NCBI GenBank assembly: GCA_021799315.1
Contig: JAJZAR010000035.1
Span: 1-13,736, forward strand
DNA: 13,736 nucleotides
Origin: Thermoplasmata archaeon
GTDB taxonomy: Archaea > Thermoplasmatota > Thermoplasmata > Thermoplasmatales > Thermoplasmataceae
Reading direction: 5' to 3'
The translations under genes and the position numbers were made by a program. Positions 7,574-13,736 of the stretch are shown here, piece by piece (the stretch's first letter is position 1; every line of letters starts with the position of its first letter). The notes below the pieces were generated by a model. The model was not told the DNA's origin. It did not search any database and saw nothing but the letters and a program-made list of their open reading frames with translations.

Positions 7574-8473
7574 TTATTTTTCCTTCCTCTGACTACGTGT
7601 TATGTGGGAAGCGTTTTTCCAATCCTCTTTGAATGTGTTCTTAAATATTTTCTTCAATCCATATTTATAGATTCTTATTCCCACTTCCCTATTTTTCAGC
7701 AAGCTTGTATCCGAAAAATTCTGTGAACCTATAAAAACAAATTTTCCCGTATCTATCATTTTTGCATGCATGTACAATTTCTCAGAGGCCATGAGCTTTA
7801 TCTTCACACCAGCCTTATCAAGCTCCACGGCATTTGCCAGATCAGATTCCGAAACGCTTGAGGGCAGGATCAATCTTACCTTGCCTCCCTTGCTTCTCAG
7901 GGCGCTGAGAATAGCCTTATCATTGCCCAATTCTTCGGTTTCTATGAACAGCTTTCTGGAATCTGTAAGAATTGCCAGTATTCTGTTTTCAGAATCAGGT
8001 GATACAATGAGATACTTTCGGTCAGTATCACCCGCTCTTTCGCCCTTCCAGTCAGATTCAAAAATTCTCTCCAGGGACTTCAACACTTTCCTTTCATCTC
8101 CAACTATGAAGTATTCTCGGTTGCTCTGGAAAGCGGCCTTTGTCAAGTTCATGGTTCCGATGATATATCTCTTCTCATTGTACATATACTTGGCGTGGTC
8201 AAATACATCTTCATTATCAAATCTTGAAGGGGATATATTCACCTGAGCTCCTGTTTGTCTCAATCTTTCAAGATCTATGTGGCCACCAGAATCATAGGGG
8301 TGGCCATCGATTATTATTCTCACATTTACTTTTTTCTCAACCCTTTCGCTGATCGCTTTCAGCATCTCGTCGTCATCTATCAGGTAATAATTCAAATTCA
8401 AGTATTTTTCAGCCTCTCTTATGAGGTTGGTAACAGAATTCGTCCCTGCTTGAGGCTCTATAAAAACTTCCAT
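7574..8473 (-). CDS. Phospholipase D-fold (HKD family) protein, probable nuclease or lipid-active enzyme
   Basis: A 299-residue protein with two PLD-type half-domains in one chain, as in PLD-family nucleases and phosphatidyltransferases. HKD motif 1: H93 and K95 in DHAKYMYNEK, with N109 in GTMNLT; motif 2: H236 and K238 in MHAKMIDTGK, with N252 in GSQNFS. The His/Lys pairs that form the phosphohistidine intermediate are intact, but the Asp of the consensus HxKxxxxD is Glu (E100) in motif 1 and is displaced or missing in motif 2 (a shortened MIDTGK loop). No convincing signal peptide or membrane helix, so it is likely cytosolic and a nuclease is favoured over a lipase; this is inference. The C-terminus is basic (RSQRKEK). 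It converges with sod and diverges from the glycosylase gene. The ATG lies about 26 nt from the shared TATA centre, so the transcript is probably leaderless. Confidence 0.9.
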   Translation of the reverse strand: MEVFIEPQAGTNSVTNLIREAEKYLNLNYYLIDDDEMLKAISERVEKKVNVRIIIDGHPYDSGGHIDLERLRQTGAQVNISPSRFDNEDVFDHAKYMYNEKRYIIGTMNLTKAAFQSNREYFIVGDERKVLKSLERIFESDWKGERAGDTDRKYLIVSPDSENRILAILTDSRKLFIETEELGNDKAILSALRSKGGKVRLILPSSVSESDLANAVELDKAGVKIKLMASEKLYMHAKMIDTGKFVFIGSQNFSDTSLLKNREVGIRIYKYGLKKIFKNTFKEDWKNASHITRSQRKEK

Positions 8474-8492
8474 AGATCAATTAGGTGAAGCG

Positions 8493-8504
8493 TTATTATA
8501 AAAG
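8493..8504. promoter_or_regulatory. Shared bidirectional TATA element of the HKD protein and glycosylase genes
   Basis: TTATTATAAAAG sits in the 56-nt spacer between the divergent start codons (minus-strand ATG at 8473, plus-strand ATG at 8530). Read either way it resembles an archaeal TATA box, and its centre near 8499 is about 26 nt from the minus start and 31 nt from the plus start. That predicts leaderless or nearly leaderless transcripts in both directions. No other TATA-like element fits in the spacer. Confidence 0.6.
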
Positions 8505-8529
8505 TTCCTATCACTATCGGACAGAATAA

Positions 8530-9159
8530 ATGGATAAGCTAAACTGGATGGAACAGTTGCATGAACTTATAAATTCTGATTTCAGGATGGAGGTAGAAAA
8601 GAAGAAAGAAGAATTTCTGGCATTCAGAAAATGTTCCGGGGAAGAAATTTTTTTTGAGCTCTGTTACTGTTTTCTCACTGCCAACACTTCAGCGGAATTG
8701 GGAATAAAGATGCAGCAATCCCTTGGACTGGAACCCTTTATTCGCAATTCTCAGGATCAGCTCACACAGCAGTTAAAATCAGCAAGATATAGATTCTACA
8801 ACACAAGAGGAAGATTCATAGCGCAATCTCGTTGGATCATAGATGAATTACCTGTGTTGTTGAATCATCCAGACCCATGGTTTAAGAGAGAATTTCTTGT
8901 TGAAACGTTAAAGGGAATAGGATATAAGGAGGCATCACATTTTTTGAGAAACACAGGTTCCTTTGAGTTTGCTATCTTGGATAAACACATAGTACGCATG
9001 CTAGATCCTGAATTTTCCAGAAGTGGTAAAGCCCTTGACAGGAAACGTTATTACTTCTATGAAAAAAAATTCAATAGAATGGCGAGGGAAATGGGAATGG
9101 AGCCTGGTATACTGGATCTGTATATGTGGAAAATTGCCACAAATAAACTCATAAAATAA
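8530..9159 (+). CDS. ogg: 8-oxoguanine DNA glycosylase/AP lyase, archaeal Ogg2 type
   Basis: Bifunctional base-excision repair enzyme that removes 8-oxoguanine opposite C and nicks the resulting abasic site. The 209-residue length agrees with the Ogg2 family (the Methanocaldococcus jannaschii enzyme is about 207). The helix-hairpin-helix is KGIGYKEASHFLRNTG (128-143) with the catalytic Schiff-base lysine K133; the catalytic aspartate is D151 in AILDKHI. Positions match the K129/D147 pair of the M. jannaschii protein, recalled from memory. Other family traits are the early FFELCYCFLTANTSA segment (41-55) and RYRFYN-like SARYRFYNTRGRFI (84-97). The C-terminal Lys-rich end NKLIK is also usual for Ogg2. 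Start ATG 8530 is a few nt after the predicted transcript start, so leaderless or nearly so. Expressed from a promoter shared with the HKD protein; 174 nt precede the ATPase operon. Confidence 0.95.
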   Translation: MDKLNWMEQLHELINSDFRMEVEKKKEEFLAFRKCSGEEIFFELCYCFLTANTSAELGIKMQQSLGLEPFIRNSQDQLTQQLKSARYRFYNTRGRFIAQSRWIIDELPVLLNHPDPWFKREFLVETLKGIGYKEASHFLRNTGSFEFAILDKHIVRMLDPEFSRSGKALDRKRYYFYEKKFNRMAREMGMEPGILDLYMWKIATNKLIK

Positions 9160-9290
9160 CACATCTGGAGAAATCAAAAATTTATGACAAAACAAATATC
9201 GGTATACTCTATCATTCGAGAGTGGTCTATCCAAGAGTTAAAATAAAATTAACAATCTGGTAAATTGTAAATAAAAAAAGGGTTTTCTGA
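9160..9290. other. AT-rich spacer between ogg and the ATPase operon, no gene seen
   Basis: No ORF of note and no recognisable RNA gene. Two short inverted repeats are visible: ACTCT/AGAGT (9206-9210 and 9219-9223, 8-nt loop) and ACAAT/ATTGT (9252-9256 and 9264-9268, 7-nt loop). Either could help end the ogg transcript, but neither is followed by a long T-run on the plus strand. Confidence 0.3.
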
Positions 9291-9293
9291 TTA

Positions 9294-9327
9294 AATTTAA
9301 ATAACCTGACCTTATTAGCGGTCGAGG
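9294..9327 (+). promoter_or_regulatory. ATP synthase operon promoter and ribosome binding site
   Basis: TTTAAATAA at 9296-9304 is a strong archaeal TATA box; the expected transcript start is near 9326, giving a leader of only about 8 nt before ATG 9334. GAGGA at 9324-9328 could act as a Shine-Dalgarno sequence with 5-6 nt spacing only if transcription starts slightly earlier. This is the one clear promoter for the K-E-C-F-A-B genes, since later genes abut or overlap. Confidence 0.65.
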
Positions 9328-9333
9328 ATTTTC

Positions 9334-9633
9334 ATGGGTTATAGTCTAGGAACTCTTGCAATAAGTGCATTGATGAAAATGGTACCTGCAGCTACAACGT
9401 CAGGTTACTCAGTGAGCACAAGTGCACTTTTGGCAATAGCCGCTGCAATAGCCATTGCAGGTGGATTAATTGGTACAGGTATGGCTCAACAGGGGATTGG
9501 AGCTTCTGGTATGGGCATTATAGCGGAGAAACCAGAGAAATTTGGTCAGGTCCTTATATTCTTTGTTATCCCGGAAACACTGTGGATCATAGGTCTTGTG
9601 TTGGGATATGTTTTGCTGAAACAGATATTGTGA
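9334..9633 (+). CDS. atpK: A-type ATP synthase subunit K (proteolipid c-ring subunit)
   Basis: Forms the ion-translocating membrane ring of the rotary ATPase. At 99 residues it is a single hairpin: helix 1 about residues 29-52 (Ala/Gly-rich, GGLIGTG), a polar loop AEKPEKFG (64-71), and helix 2 about 73-95 holding the ion-binding carboxylate E81 in IPETLWIIG. A moderately hydrophobic N-terminal stretch (about 1-25, with K15 and VPAATTSG) precedes the hairpin; it could be a cleaved leader or a peripheral helix. H+ rather than Na+ coupling is expected for an acidophile, but the sequence alone does not settle it. First gene of the operon, directly after the promoter; the next gene is 7 nt away. 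Subunits H and I, often found upstream of K in other archaea, are absent at this position. Confidence 0.93.
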   Translation: MGYSLGTLAISALMKMVPAATTSGYSVSTSALLAIAAAIAIAGGLIGTGMAQQGIGASGMGIIAEKPEKFGQVLIFFVIPETLWIIGLVLGYVLLKQIL

Positions 9634-9640
9634 ACTGATC

Positions 9641-10210
9641 ATGTCTGCAGAGGATATAATTGAGGAACTGAAAAGCGAGGGAAAAAAAACCCTTAACTCC
9701 ATAAATAGCGAATGCCAGCAGAAGCTAAAGGACATGGAGGAAAAATATTCAGCACTGCAGAATGAGATGAGGTCAAAGTCTGAAAGGTCACTTTCCGATC
9801 GGCTAACCAGGATGGAAGTGACATTCAAAGATGAAATAAAGATTGGCAGCAAAAATGTTTTTCTTACTATGACAAAAGAACTCATATCAGAATACTGGGA
9901 AAGGGTTTTTGATCTCAAGGAGAAGGTAAGGAAGGACAAAAGGTACAAAGAATATCTGGAAGATTCGGTAAAGCATGCCCAGCAAGTATTGGGAAAGAAA
10001 ATCATAATATATGGTTCTCCGGCTGATAAAAAGATTCTGGATTCCATTGAGGGAGATTTTAAGTTTTTACCAACAGAAAAAGATGATCTTGGTATAGTTA
10101 TAACGTCCCACGATAATTCCAGAAGTCTCAATATGTCGCTTTCATCCGTAATAGATGAACAGCACGAGGACATTGAGGTCGATCTTCTCAAAAGGCTGGG
10201 TGCGACCTGA
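9641..10210 (+). CDS. atpE: A-type ATP synthase subunit E (peripheral stalk)
   Basis: A 189-residue peripheral-stalk subunit that ties the catalytic head to the membrane stator together with subunit H. The N-terminal third (about 1-75) is charged and free of prolines, with heptad-like spacing (EELKSEGKKTLNSINSE and onward), as expected for the long coiled coil. The C-terminal globular part ends with LGIVITSHDNSRSLN and LLKRLG, matching the usual conserved GGivv..DG...vd.tl pattern in weakened form. E subunits are poorly conserved, so position in the operon supports the call as much as sequence. A GTGA at 9630-9633 precedes ATG 9641 by 7 nt. The stop TGA overlaps the subunit C start by one base (TGATG), implying coupled translation. 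Confidence 0.88.
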   Translation: MSAEDIIEELKSEGKKTLNSINSECQQKLKDMEEKYSALQNEMRSKSERSLSDRLTRMEVTFKDEIKIGSKNVFLTMTKELISEYWERVFDLKEKVRKDKRYKEYLEDSVKHAQQVLGKKIIIYGSPADKKILDSIEGDFKFLPTEKDDLGIVITSHDNSRSLNMSLSSVIDEQHEDIEVDLLKRLGAT

Positions 10211-11262
10211 TGGACGCAACTTTTTATGGCCCATCTGCCAAATCCAGAATTTTGAGGATGGAGTTACTTAATAATCGAACTTTTGATGAACTCATAGGTG
10301 CAGAGGCTTTTGGAGACATTCTGCGAATAATGAATGGGACACCCTATGGAGTCCACATCAAAGCACTTTCATTAATGTATTCATCCTATGAGTTACTTGA
10401 ACTTGCTTCAGACAGGAGGATGTTTGAGACTGTCATGAAACTGGCTGAGGCTCCACCTTCTAATGGAAGTGAAACAATAAAAAGTTATATTTCGCGATGG
10501 GACATAGAATCAATAAAGAGTCTCATAACATCAAAGTTTCTTGGTGCTGAGCTGAAAAGAACTGATCTTTTCATAGTGGATCAGAATAACTTCCCACTGG
10601 TGCTTATGGGAAAACTTCTATCAAAGGAGGACTACTCGCTCATAATGAATGAATCAGATGTGGAAGGTATTTCTAAATATTTGATCAAACTGGGTTATGG
10701 CGTATATCTAATGAGATATATTGAGGAATACAGAAAGGAGAAGGATATTTCTGTACTCCTATATTCTCTTGATCTTGCATATTACATGAGGCTCAGTGCC
10801 AGTGTAAAATATTTTCTTGGGAACGAAGAACCCATGCGGGATTTTGTCAGAAGTGAAATCGATCTTAAGAATCTGCTCACACTCCTCAAGGGTAAGGAGT
10901 TGAAGCTTGACTTTGAGATTATAATGAATGGCTTAATTGAGTTTGGAAATCTAAGCAGAGAGAGAATGAGGGAACTATATGCAAACGATTTTCCCGTTGT
11001 AAAATCCAGTATTCTTTCTGTTTTCGGCGTGAAAAAGGTACCGGAGGGGCAACTGGGCATCGGGGATATCGAGGTTCTTTTGAGAAAAGAGCTCTATGCA
11101 AGAACCATAGATCGCTTTTCCATACAGGCAAACTCCATAGGTCAAATCTTTCTCACCATACTCAAGTACGAAATAGAAAGAAATAATCTCAGGCTAATAT
11201 TCGCAGGGAAAGCCTATGGATTAAAGCCAGAAAAAATAAAGGAGATGATGATCACACTATGA
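10210..11262 (+). CDS. atpC: A-type ATP synthase subunit C (d-like central stalk socket)
   Basis: A 350-residue, mostly helical, funnel-shaped subunit that sits on the K ring and receives the rotor axle (homologous to eukaryotic V-ATPase subunit d). It has no catalytic motif; recognition rests on length, on the all-helical composition, and on family-like segments such as SAKSRILRMELLNNRTFDEL near the N-terminus and LRLIFAGKAYGLKPEKI near the C-terminus, where the family typically has N(l)r.i..gk..g...e.i. The ATG overlaps the subunit E stop by one base, and its own stop overlaps the subunit F start by 4 nt (ATGA). This order, E then C then F then A, is the standard archaeal arrangement. Confidence 0.9.
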   Translation: MDATFYGPSAKSRILRMELLNNRTFDELIGAEAFGDILRIMNGTPYGVHIKALSLMYSSYELLELASDRRMFETVMKLAEAPPSNGSETIKSYISRWDIESIKSLITSKFLGAELKRTDLFIVDQNNFPLVLMGKLLSKEDYSLIMNESDVEGISKYLIKLGYGVYLMRYIEEYRKEKDISVLLYSLDLAYYMRLSASVKYFLGNEEPMRDFVRSEIDLKNLLTLLKGKELKLDFEIIMNGLIEFGNLSRERMRELYANDFPVVKSSILSVFGVKKVPEGQLGIGDIEVLLRKELYARTIDRFSIQANSIGQIFLTILKYEIERNNLRLIFAGKAYGLKPEKIKEMMITL

Positions 11263-11588
11263 CTGGGACAAAGATGGAAAATGAAAAAATTGCAGTCATA
11301 GGAGAAAGAGCATTATCCGTTGGGTTCAGGTTAATAGGTATAGAGGATACCTTTGAGGTGACCGGAGAGGAATCCCTGAAAAAACTTGAGGCGCTGGAGA
11401 AATCAGGAAACTATTCTGTTATATTCGTGTCAGAAAGTATAAAATCCATAATGGACACGAGAACGTTAAATTATTACGAAGGAATTCTTAAACCTCTTGT
11501 GATGTTTATTCCTCTACCCGGGGTTGAAACAGAGGAGAGCCTTGAAAAAATGGCTAAGAGGATACTTGGTGTTGATATAGGAAGGTGA
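11259..11588 (+). CDS. atpF: A-type ATP synthase subunit F (central stalk)
   Basis: Small Rossmann-like rotor subunit that binds subunit D in the central axle and helps control ATP hydrolysis. It is 109 residues from ATG 11259 (overlapping subunit C by ATGA) or 104 from ATG 11274, which begins nearer the conserved IAVIGERALSVGFRLIGI strand. The family pattern continues with the hydrophobic strand YSVIFVSESI and with MFIPLPGVE, followed by the C-terminal amphipathic helix ESLEKMAKRILGVDIG. The longer start is chosen because of the coupled overlap; the shorter cannot be excluded. The stop TGA (11586-11588) lies inside the Shine-Dalgarno sequence of subunit A. Confidence 0.92.
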   Translation: MTGTKMENEKIAVIGERALSVGFRLIGIEDTFEVTGEESLKKLEALEKSGNYSVIFVSESIKSIMDTRTLNYYEGILKPLVMFIPLPGVETEESLEKMAKRILGVDIGR

Positions 11589-11592
11589 AGAA

Positions 11593-13347
11593 TTGGGTAA
11601 AATAGTGAGAATCTCTGGACCAGTGGTGGTTGCGGAAGATATTAAAAATCAGAAAATGTTTGATGTGGTGAAGGTAGGTGACCTGAACCTTGTGGGAGAA
11701 ATTATACGTCTTAATGGAAATAAGGCAACAATTCAGGTCTACGAGGACACTAGTGGAATAAAGCCAGGGGAGCCTGTTGAAACAACAGGCAAACCTCTTT
11801 CAGTGGAATTGGGACCAGGGCTCTTAAAGTCTATATATGACGGGATTCAGAGACCTCTCGATCTCATACGGCAGAGCAGTGGGGACTTTATCCGAAGAGG
11901 ATACACAGCCATGCCCATTGATCTGAACAGGGAATGGGAATTCAAGGCTGTTGGGAAAAAGGGAGATCATGTGAAACCTGGATACATTCTGGGAACAGTT
12001 CAGGAGACATCTATCATAGAGCACAAGATAATGGTACCCCTTGGCGTGGAAGGTACACTTGATGAAATCACCGAGGGCAAGATGAAGATAACTGATGTCT
12101 TTGCCCATATAAAGACAAAAAATGGAGAAAGAAAACTAACCATGAGACAGGAATGGCCAGTGAGAACCATAAGGGGTGTGAAATCAAAACTGCCTCCTAC
12201 AATTCCTCTGGTCACAGGGCAAAGAGTTATTGATTCCTTTTTCCCCGTTGCAAAGGGTGGAACTGTGGCTGTACCTGGTCCCTTTGGATCAGGGAAAACA
12301 GTGGTTCAACATCAGCTCTCCAAGTGGGCGGACAGTGATATAGTTGTATATGTCGGCTGTGGTGAGAGGGGAAATGAAATGACAGAAATTCTGTCTACGT
12401 TCCCTGAATTGCAGGATCCAAAGAGTGGAAAACCTCTGATGGAGAGAACAATTCTTATTGCAAACACGTCAAACATGCCAGTGGCGGCAAGGGAAGCGAG
12501 CATATATACGGGCATATCCATAGCAGAATATTACAGGGATATGGGTTATGGCATAGCATTGATGGCAGACAGCACATCAAGATGGGCTGAGGCACTCAGG
12601 GAGATATCCGGAAGATTGGAGGAGATGCCTGGAGAGGAGGGTTATCCTGCCTATCTGGGTAGAAGATTATCGGAATTTTACGAAAGATCGGGCAATGCCA
12701 TGATAAGCGGATCACCTGACAGAAATGGTTCCATAACCATTGTGGGTGCTGTATCACCGCCTGGTGGAGATACCTCAGAACCCGTATCTCAGAATACACT
12801 GAGGGTGACGAGAGTGTTCTGGGCACTGGATGCTTCTCTTGCATCTCGAAGACACTTTCCATCCATAAATTGGCTGAACAGTTATTCGCTTTATGGGGAA
12901 GAGCTCATGCCATGGTTTGCCTCCAATGTGTCCAAGGAATGGCCAGCAAGACATAGCGAAATGATGGCTATCTTGCAGAAAGAGGCCGAACTTCAGGAAG
13001 TTGTGCAGCTTGTTGGTTATGATGCTCTCCCGGATAAGGAGAAGGCTGTTCTTGATGTGTCCAAGATCATCAGAGAGGATTATCTCCAACAGAGTGCCTT
13101 CGACGATGTTGATCAGTACTGTTCCCTGAAGAAACAGGATTACATGATGAGACTGATCATGCACTATTCAAGGGAGGCCAACAGAACTCTGGACATGGGA
13201 TACCCCATGGAGGAGATTCAGAATATACCCTCAAGAGAAAAAATTTCCAGAATAAAGGAGGTAAAGGATCAGGATCTTGATAAATACTTCAACGATGCAG
13301 TGACCAGTCTTGAATCAGACCTGAAAGCTATCAGAGGTGATAAATAA
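11593..13347 (+). CDS. atpA: A-type ATP synthase catalytic subunit A
   Basis: Catalytic nucleotide-binding subunit of the head; 584 residues, the normal intein-free length. N-terminal beta-barrel (GKIVRISGPVVVAE), the non-homologous bulge region that marks A subunits (about 110-190), Walker A GPFGSGKT (229-236, K235), catalytic glutamate E258 in GCGERGNEM, Walker B region LMADSTSRWAEAL (from 323), then GYPAYLGRRLSEFYERSG and the helical C-terminal domain. The start is TTG: the frame begins with Leu-codon TTG at 11593 placed 4 nt after a GGTGA Shine-Dalgarno (11584-11588), and no ATG fits the conserved N-terminus. No intein interrupts the P-loop or the CGERG site, where several archaeal relatives carry one. 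The TAA stop overlaps the subunit B ATG by one base. Confidence 0.98.
   Translation: MGKIVRISGPVVVAEDIKNQKMFDVVKVGDLNLVGEIIRLNGNKATIQVYEDTSGIKPGEPVETTGKPLSVELGPGLLKSIYDGIQRPLDLIRQSSGDFIRRGYTAMPIDLNREWEFKAVGKKGDHVKPGYILGTVQETSIIEHKIMVPLGVEGTLDEITEGKMKITDVFAHIKTKNGERKLTMRQEWPVRTIRGVKSKLPPTIPLVTGQRVIDSFFPVAKGGTVAVPGPFGSGKTVVQHQLSKWADSDIVVYVGCGERGNEMTEILSTFPELQDPKSGKPLMERTILIANTSNMPVAAREASIYTGISIAEYYRDMGYGIALMADSTSRWAEALREISGRLEEMPGEEGYPAYLGRRLSEFYERSGNAMISGSPDRNGSITIVGAVSPPGGDTSEPVSQNTLRVTRVFWALDASLASRRHFPSINWLNSYSLYGEELMPWFASNVSKEWPARHSEMMAILQKEAELQEVVQLVGYDALPDKEKAVLDVSKIIREDYLQQSAFDDVDQYCSLKKQDYMMRLIMHYSREANRTLDMGYPMEEIQNIPSREKISRIKEVKDQDLDKYFNDAVTSLESDLKAIRGDK
13334..13341 (+). promoter_or_regulatory. 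Strong Shine-Dalgarno for atpB
   Basis: GAGGTGAT is fully complementary to the usual archaeal 16S rRNA 3' end and stands 5 nt before ATG 13347. It lies inside the last codons of atpA and settles the atpB start. Confidence 0.8.
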
Positions 13348-13736
13348 TGGTTAAGGTTGGTTATAAGAACATAAGCCAAATCAGCGGTCCGCTGATCTTT
13401 GTCGAGGGTGTGAAGAATGCCGGTTACAATGAAATTGTTACCATAGAAGCACCTGACGGTACTCTCAAATCAGGTCAGGTTCTGGATACAAGAAATGGAA
13501 TGGCCATAGTTCAGGTGTTCGGTCCAACTGCCGGTCTGGATAATATGAACACAACCGTGAAATTCACAGGACAAACTGCGAGAGTTAAGGTTTCTGATGA
13601 GGTGCTGGGAAGAATATTCAATGGTCTCGGGGAACCGATAGATGGCGGTCCACAGCTTAGCTCCACAGAGAGTGTGGATATAGTAGGAGATGCAATAAAC
13701 CCCTATTCAAGGGAGGAACCCTCTGAGTTCATTCAG
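13347..13736 (+). CDS. atpB: A-type ATP synthase regulatory subunit B, 3'-truncated by window edge
   Basis: Non-catalytic nucleotide-binding partner of subunit A in the hexameric head. Exactly 130 codons are present from ATG 13347 to the end of the window with no stop. The N-terminal beta-barrel starts VGYKNISQISGPLIFVEGV and includes TRNGMAIVQVFGPTAGLD; it leads into LGRIFNGLGEPIDGGP (87-102), the segment that opens the nucleotide-binding domain, and NPYSREEPSEFIQ at the cut end. Subunit B lacks a full Walker A motif in this family, but that region lies beyond the window. The start overlaps the subunit A stop by one base (TAATG) and has a perfect Shine-Dalgarno. Subunits D and others are expected downstream. 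Confidence 0.97.
   Translation, partial: MVKVGYKNISQISGPLIFVEGVKNAGYNEIVTIEAPDGTLKSGQVLDTRNGMAIVQVFGPTAGLDNMNTTVKFTGQTARVKVSDEVLGRIFNGLGEPIDGGPQLSSTESVDIVGDAINPYSREEPSEFIQ

Noticed and set aside
7520..7592. Possible C/D box guide RNA: GTGATGA (7520-7526) followed by CTGA (7589-7592)
   Set aside because: No convincing internal D'/C' pair (only GTAATGA at 7561), no complementary terminal stem, and the 3' part would lie inside the HKD coding region. Likely chance.
9206..9223. ACTCT/AGAGT hairpin as a tRNA or riboswitch fragment
   Set aside because: Only a 5-bp stem with no cloverleaf, no conserved core and no T-run; too small to call an RNA element.
9466..10191. Long minus-strand open frame opposite atpK/atpE
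   Set aside because: It is a Ser-rich antisense shadow of two well-supported genes, with no family resemblance or promoter.
12596..13164. Minus-strand open frames opposite atpA
   Set aside because: Shadows of the conserved ATPase subunit; no independent support.

Overview
The window reads as a gene-dense, moderately AT-rich archaeal chromosome segment. The best fit is a euryarchaeon of the Thermoplasmatales type (Thermoplasma, Ferroplasma, Cuniculiplasma and relatives). Supporting points are a D-family DNA polymerase large subunit (absent from bacteria), an A-type (archaeal) ATP synthase gene cluster, TATA boxes close to start codons as in short-leader or leaderless archaeal transcripts, many AGA/AGG arginine and ATA isoleucine codons, and superoxide dismutase near the ATPase genes, which I recall from memory as resembling Thermoplasma. 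The exact genus cannot be read from the sequence.

Layout: (1) 2-6664, plus strand: a tight cluster of CTP synthase (pyrG, 5' end outside the window), DNA polymerase II large subunit DP2 (polC), a GPN-loop GTPase, a small uncharacterised ORF, and a major-facilitator transporter. The genes overlap or lie 3 nt apart, so they are probably co-transcribed. (2) 6665-9333: an accessory-looking but coherent stretch holding Fe/Mn superoxide dismutase (own promoter, with a 10-bp inverted repeat around it), a convergent phospholipase-D-fold (HKD) protein on the minus strand, and an 8-oxoguanine DNA glycosylase/lyase. The last two diverge from a 56-nt spacer that seems to contain one bidirectional TATA element. 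(3) 9334-13736, plus strand: the A-type ATP synthase operon in order K-E-C-F-A-B, with B running off the right edge.

How they work together: region 1 joins pyrimidine nucleotide supply, replication and a GTPase. Region 2 joins removal of superoxide with repair of oxidised guanine, with a nuclease/lipase-fold protein beside it. Region 3 builds the membrane c-ring (K), a peripheral stalk part (E), central-axle parts (C, F) and the catalytic head (A, B) of the rotary ATPase. Subunits D, H and I are not in the window.

No transposon, CRISPR array, tRNA, rRNA or prophage was seen. No gene-free gap exceeds 300 bases. I did not find a clearly new multi-gene system. The points most worth a second look are the altered glutaminase motifs in CTP synthase, the shared divergent promoter of the HKD protein and the glycosylase, the inverted repeat in the superoxide dismutase promoter, and the small ORF wedged between the GPN GTPase and the transporter.
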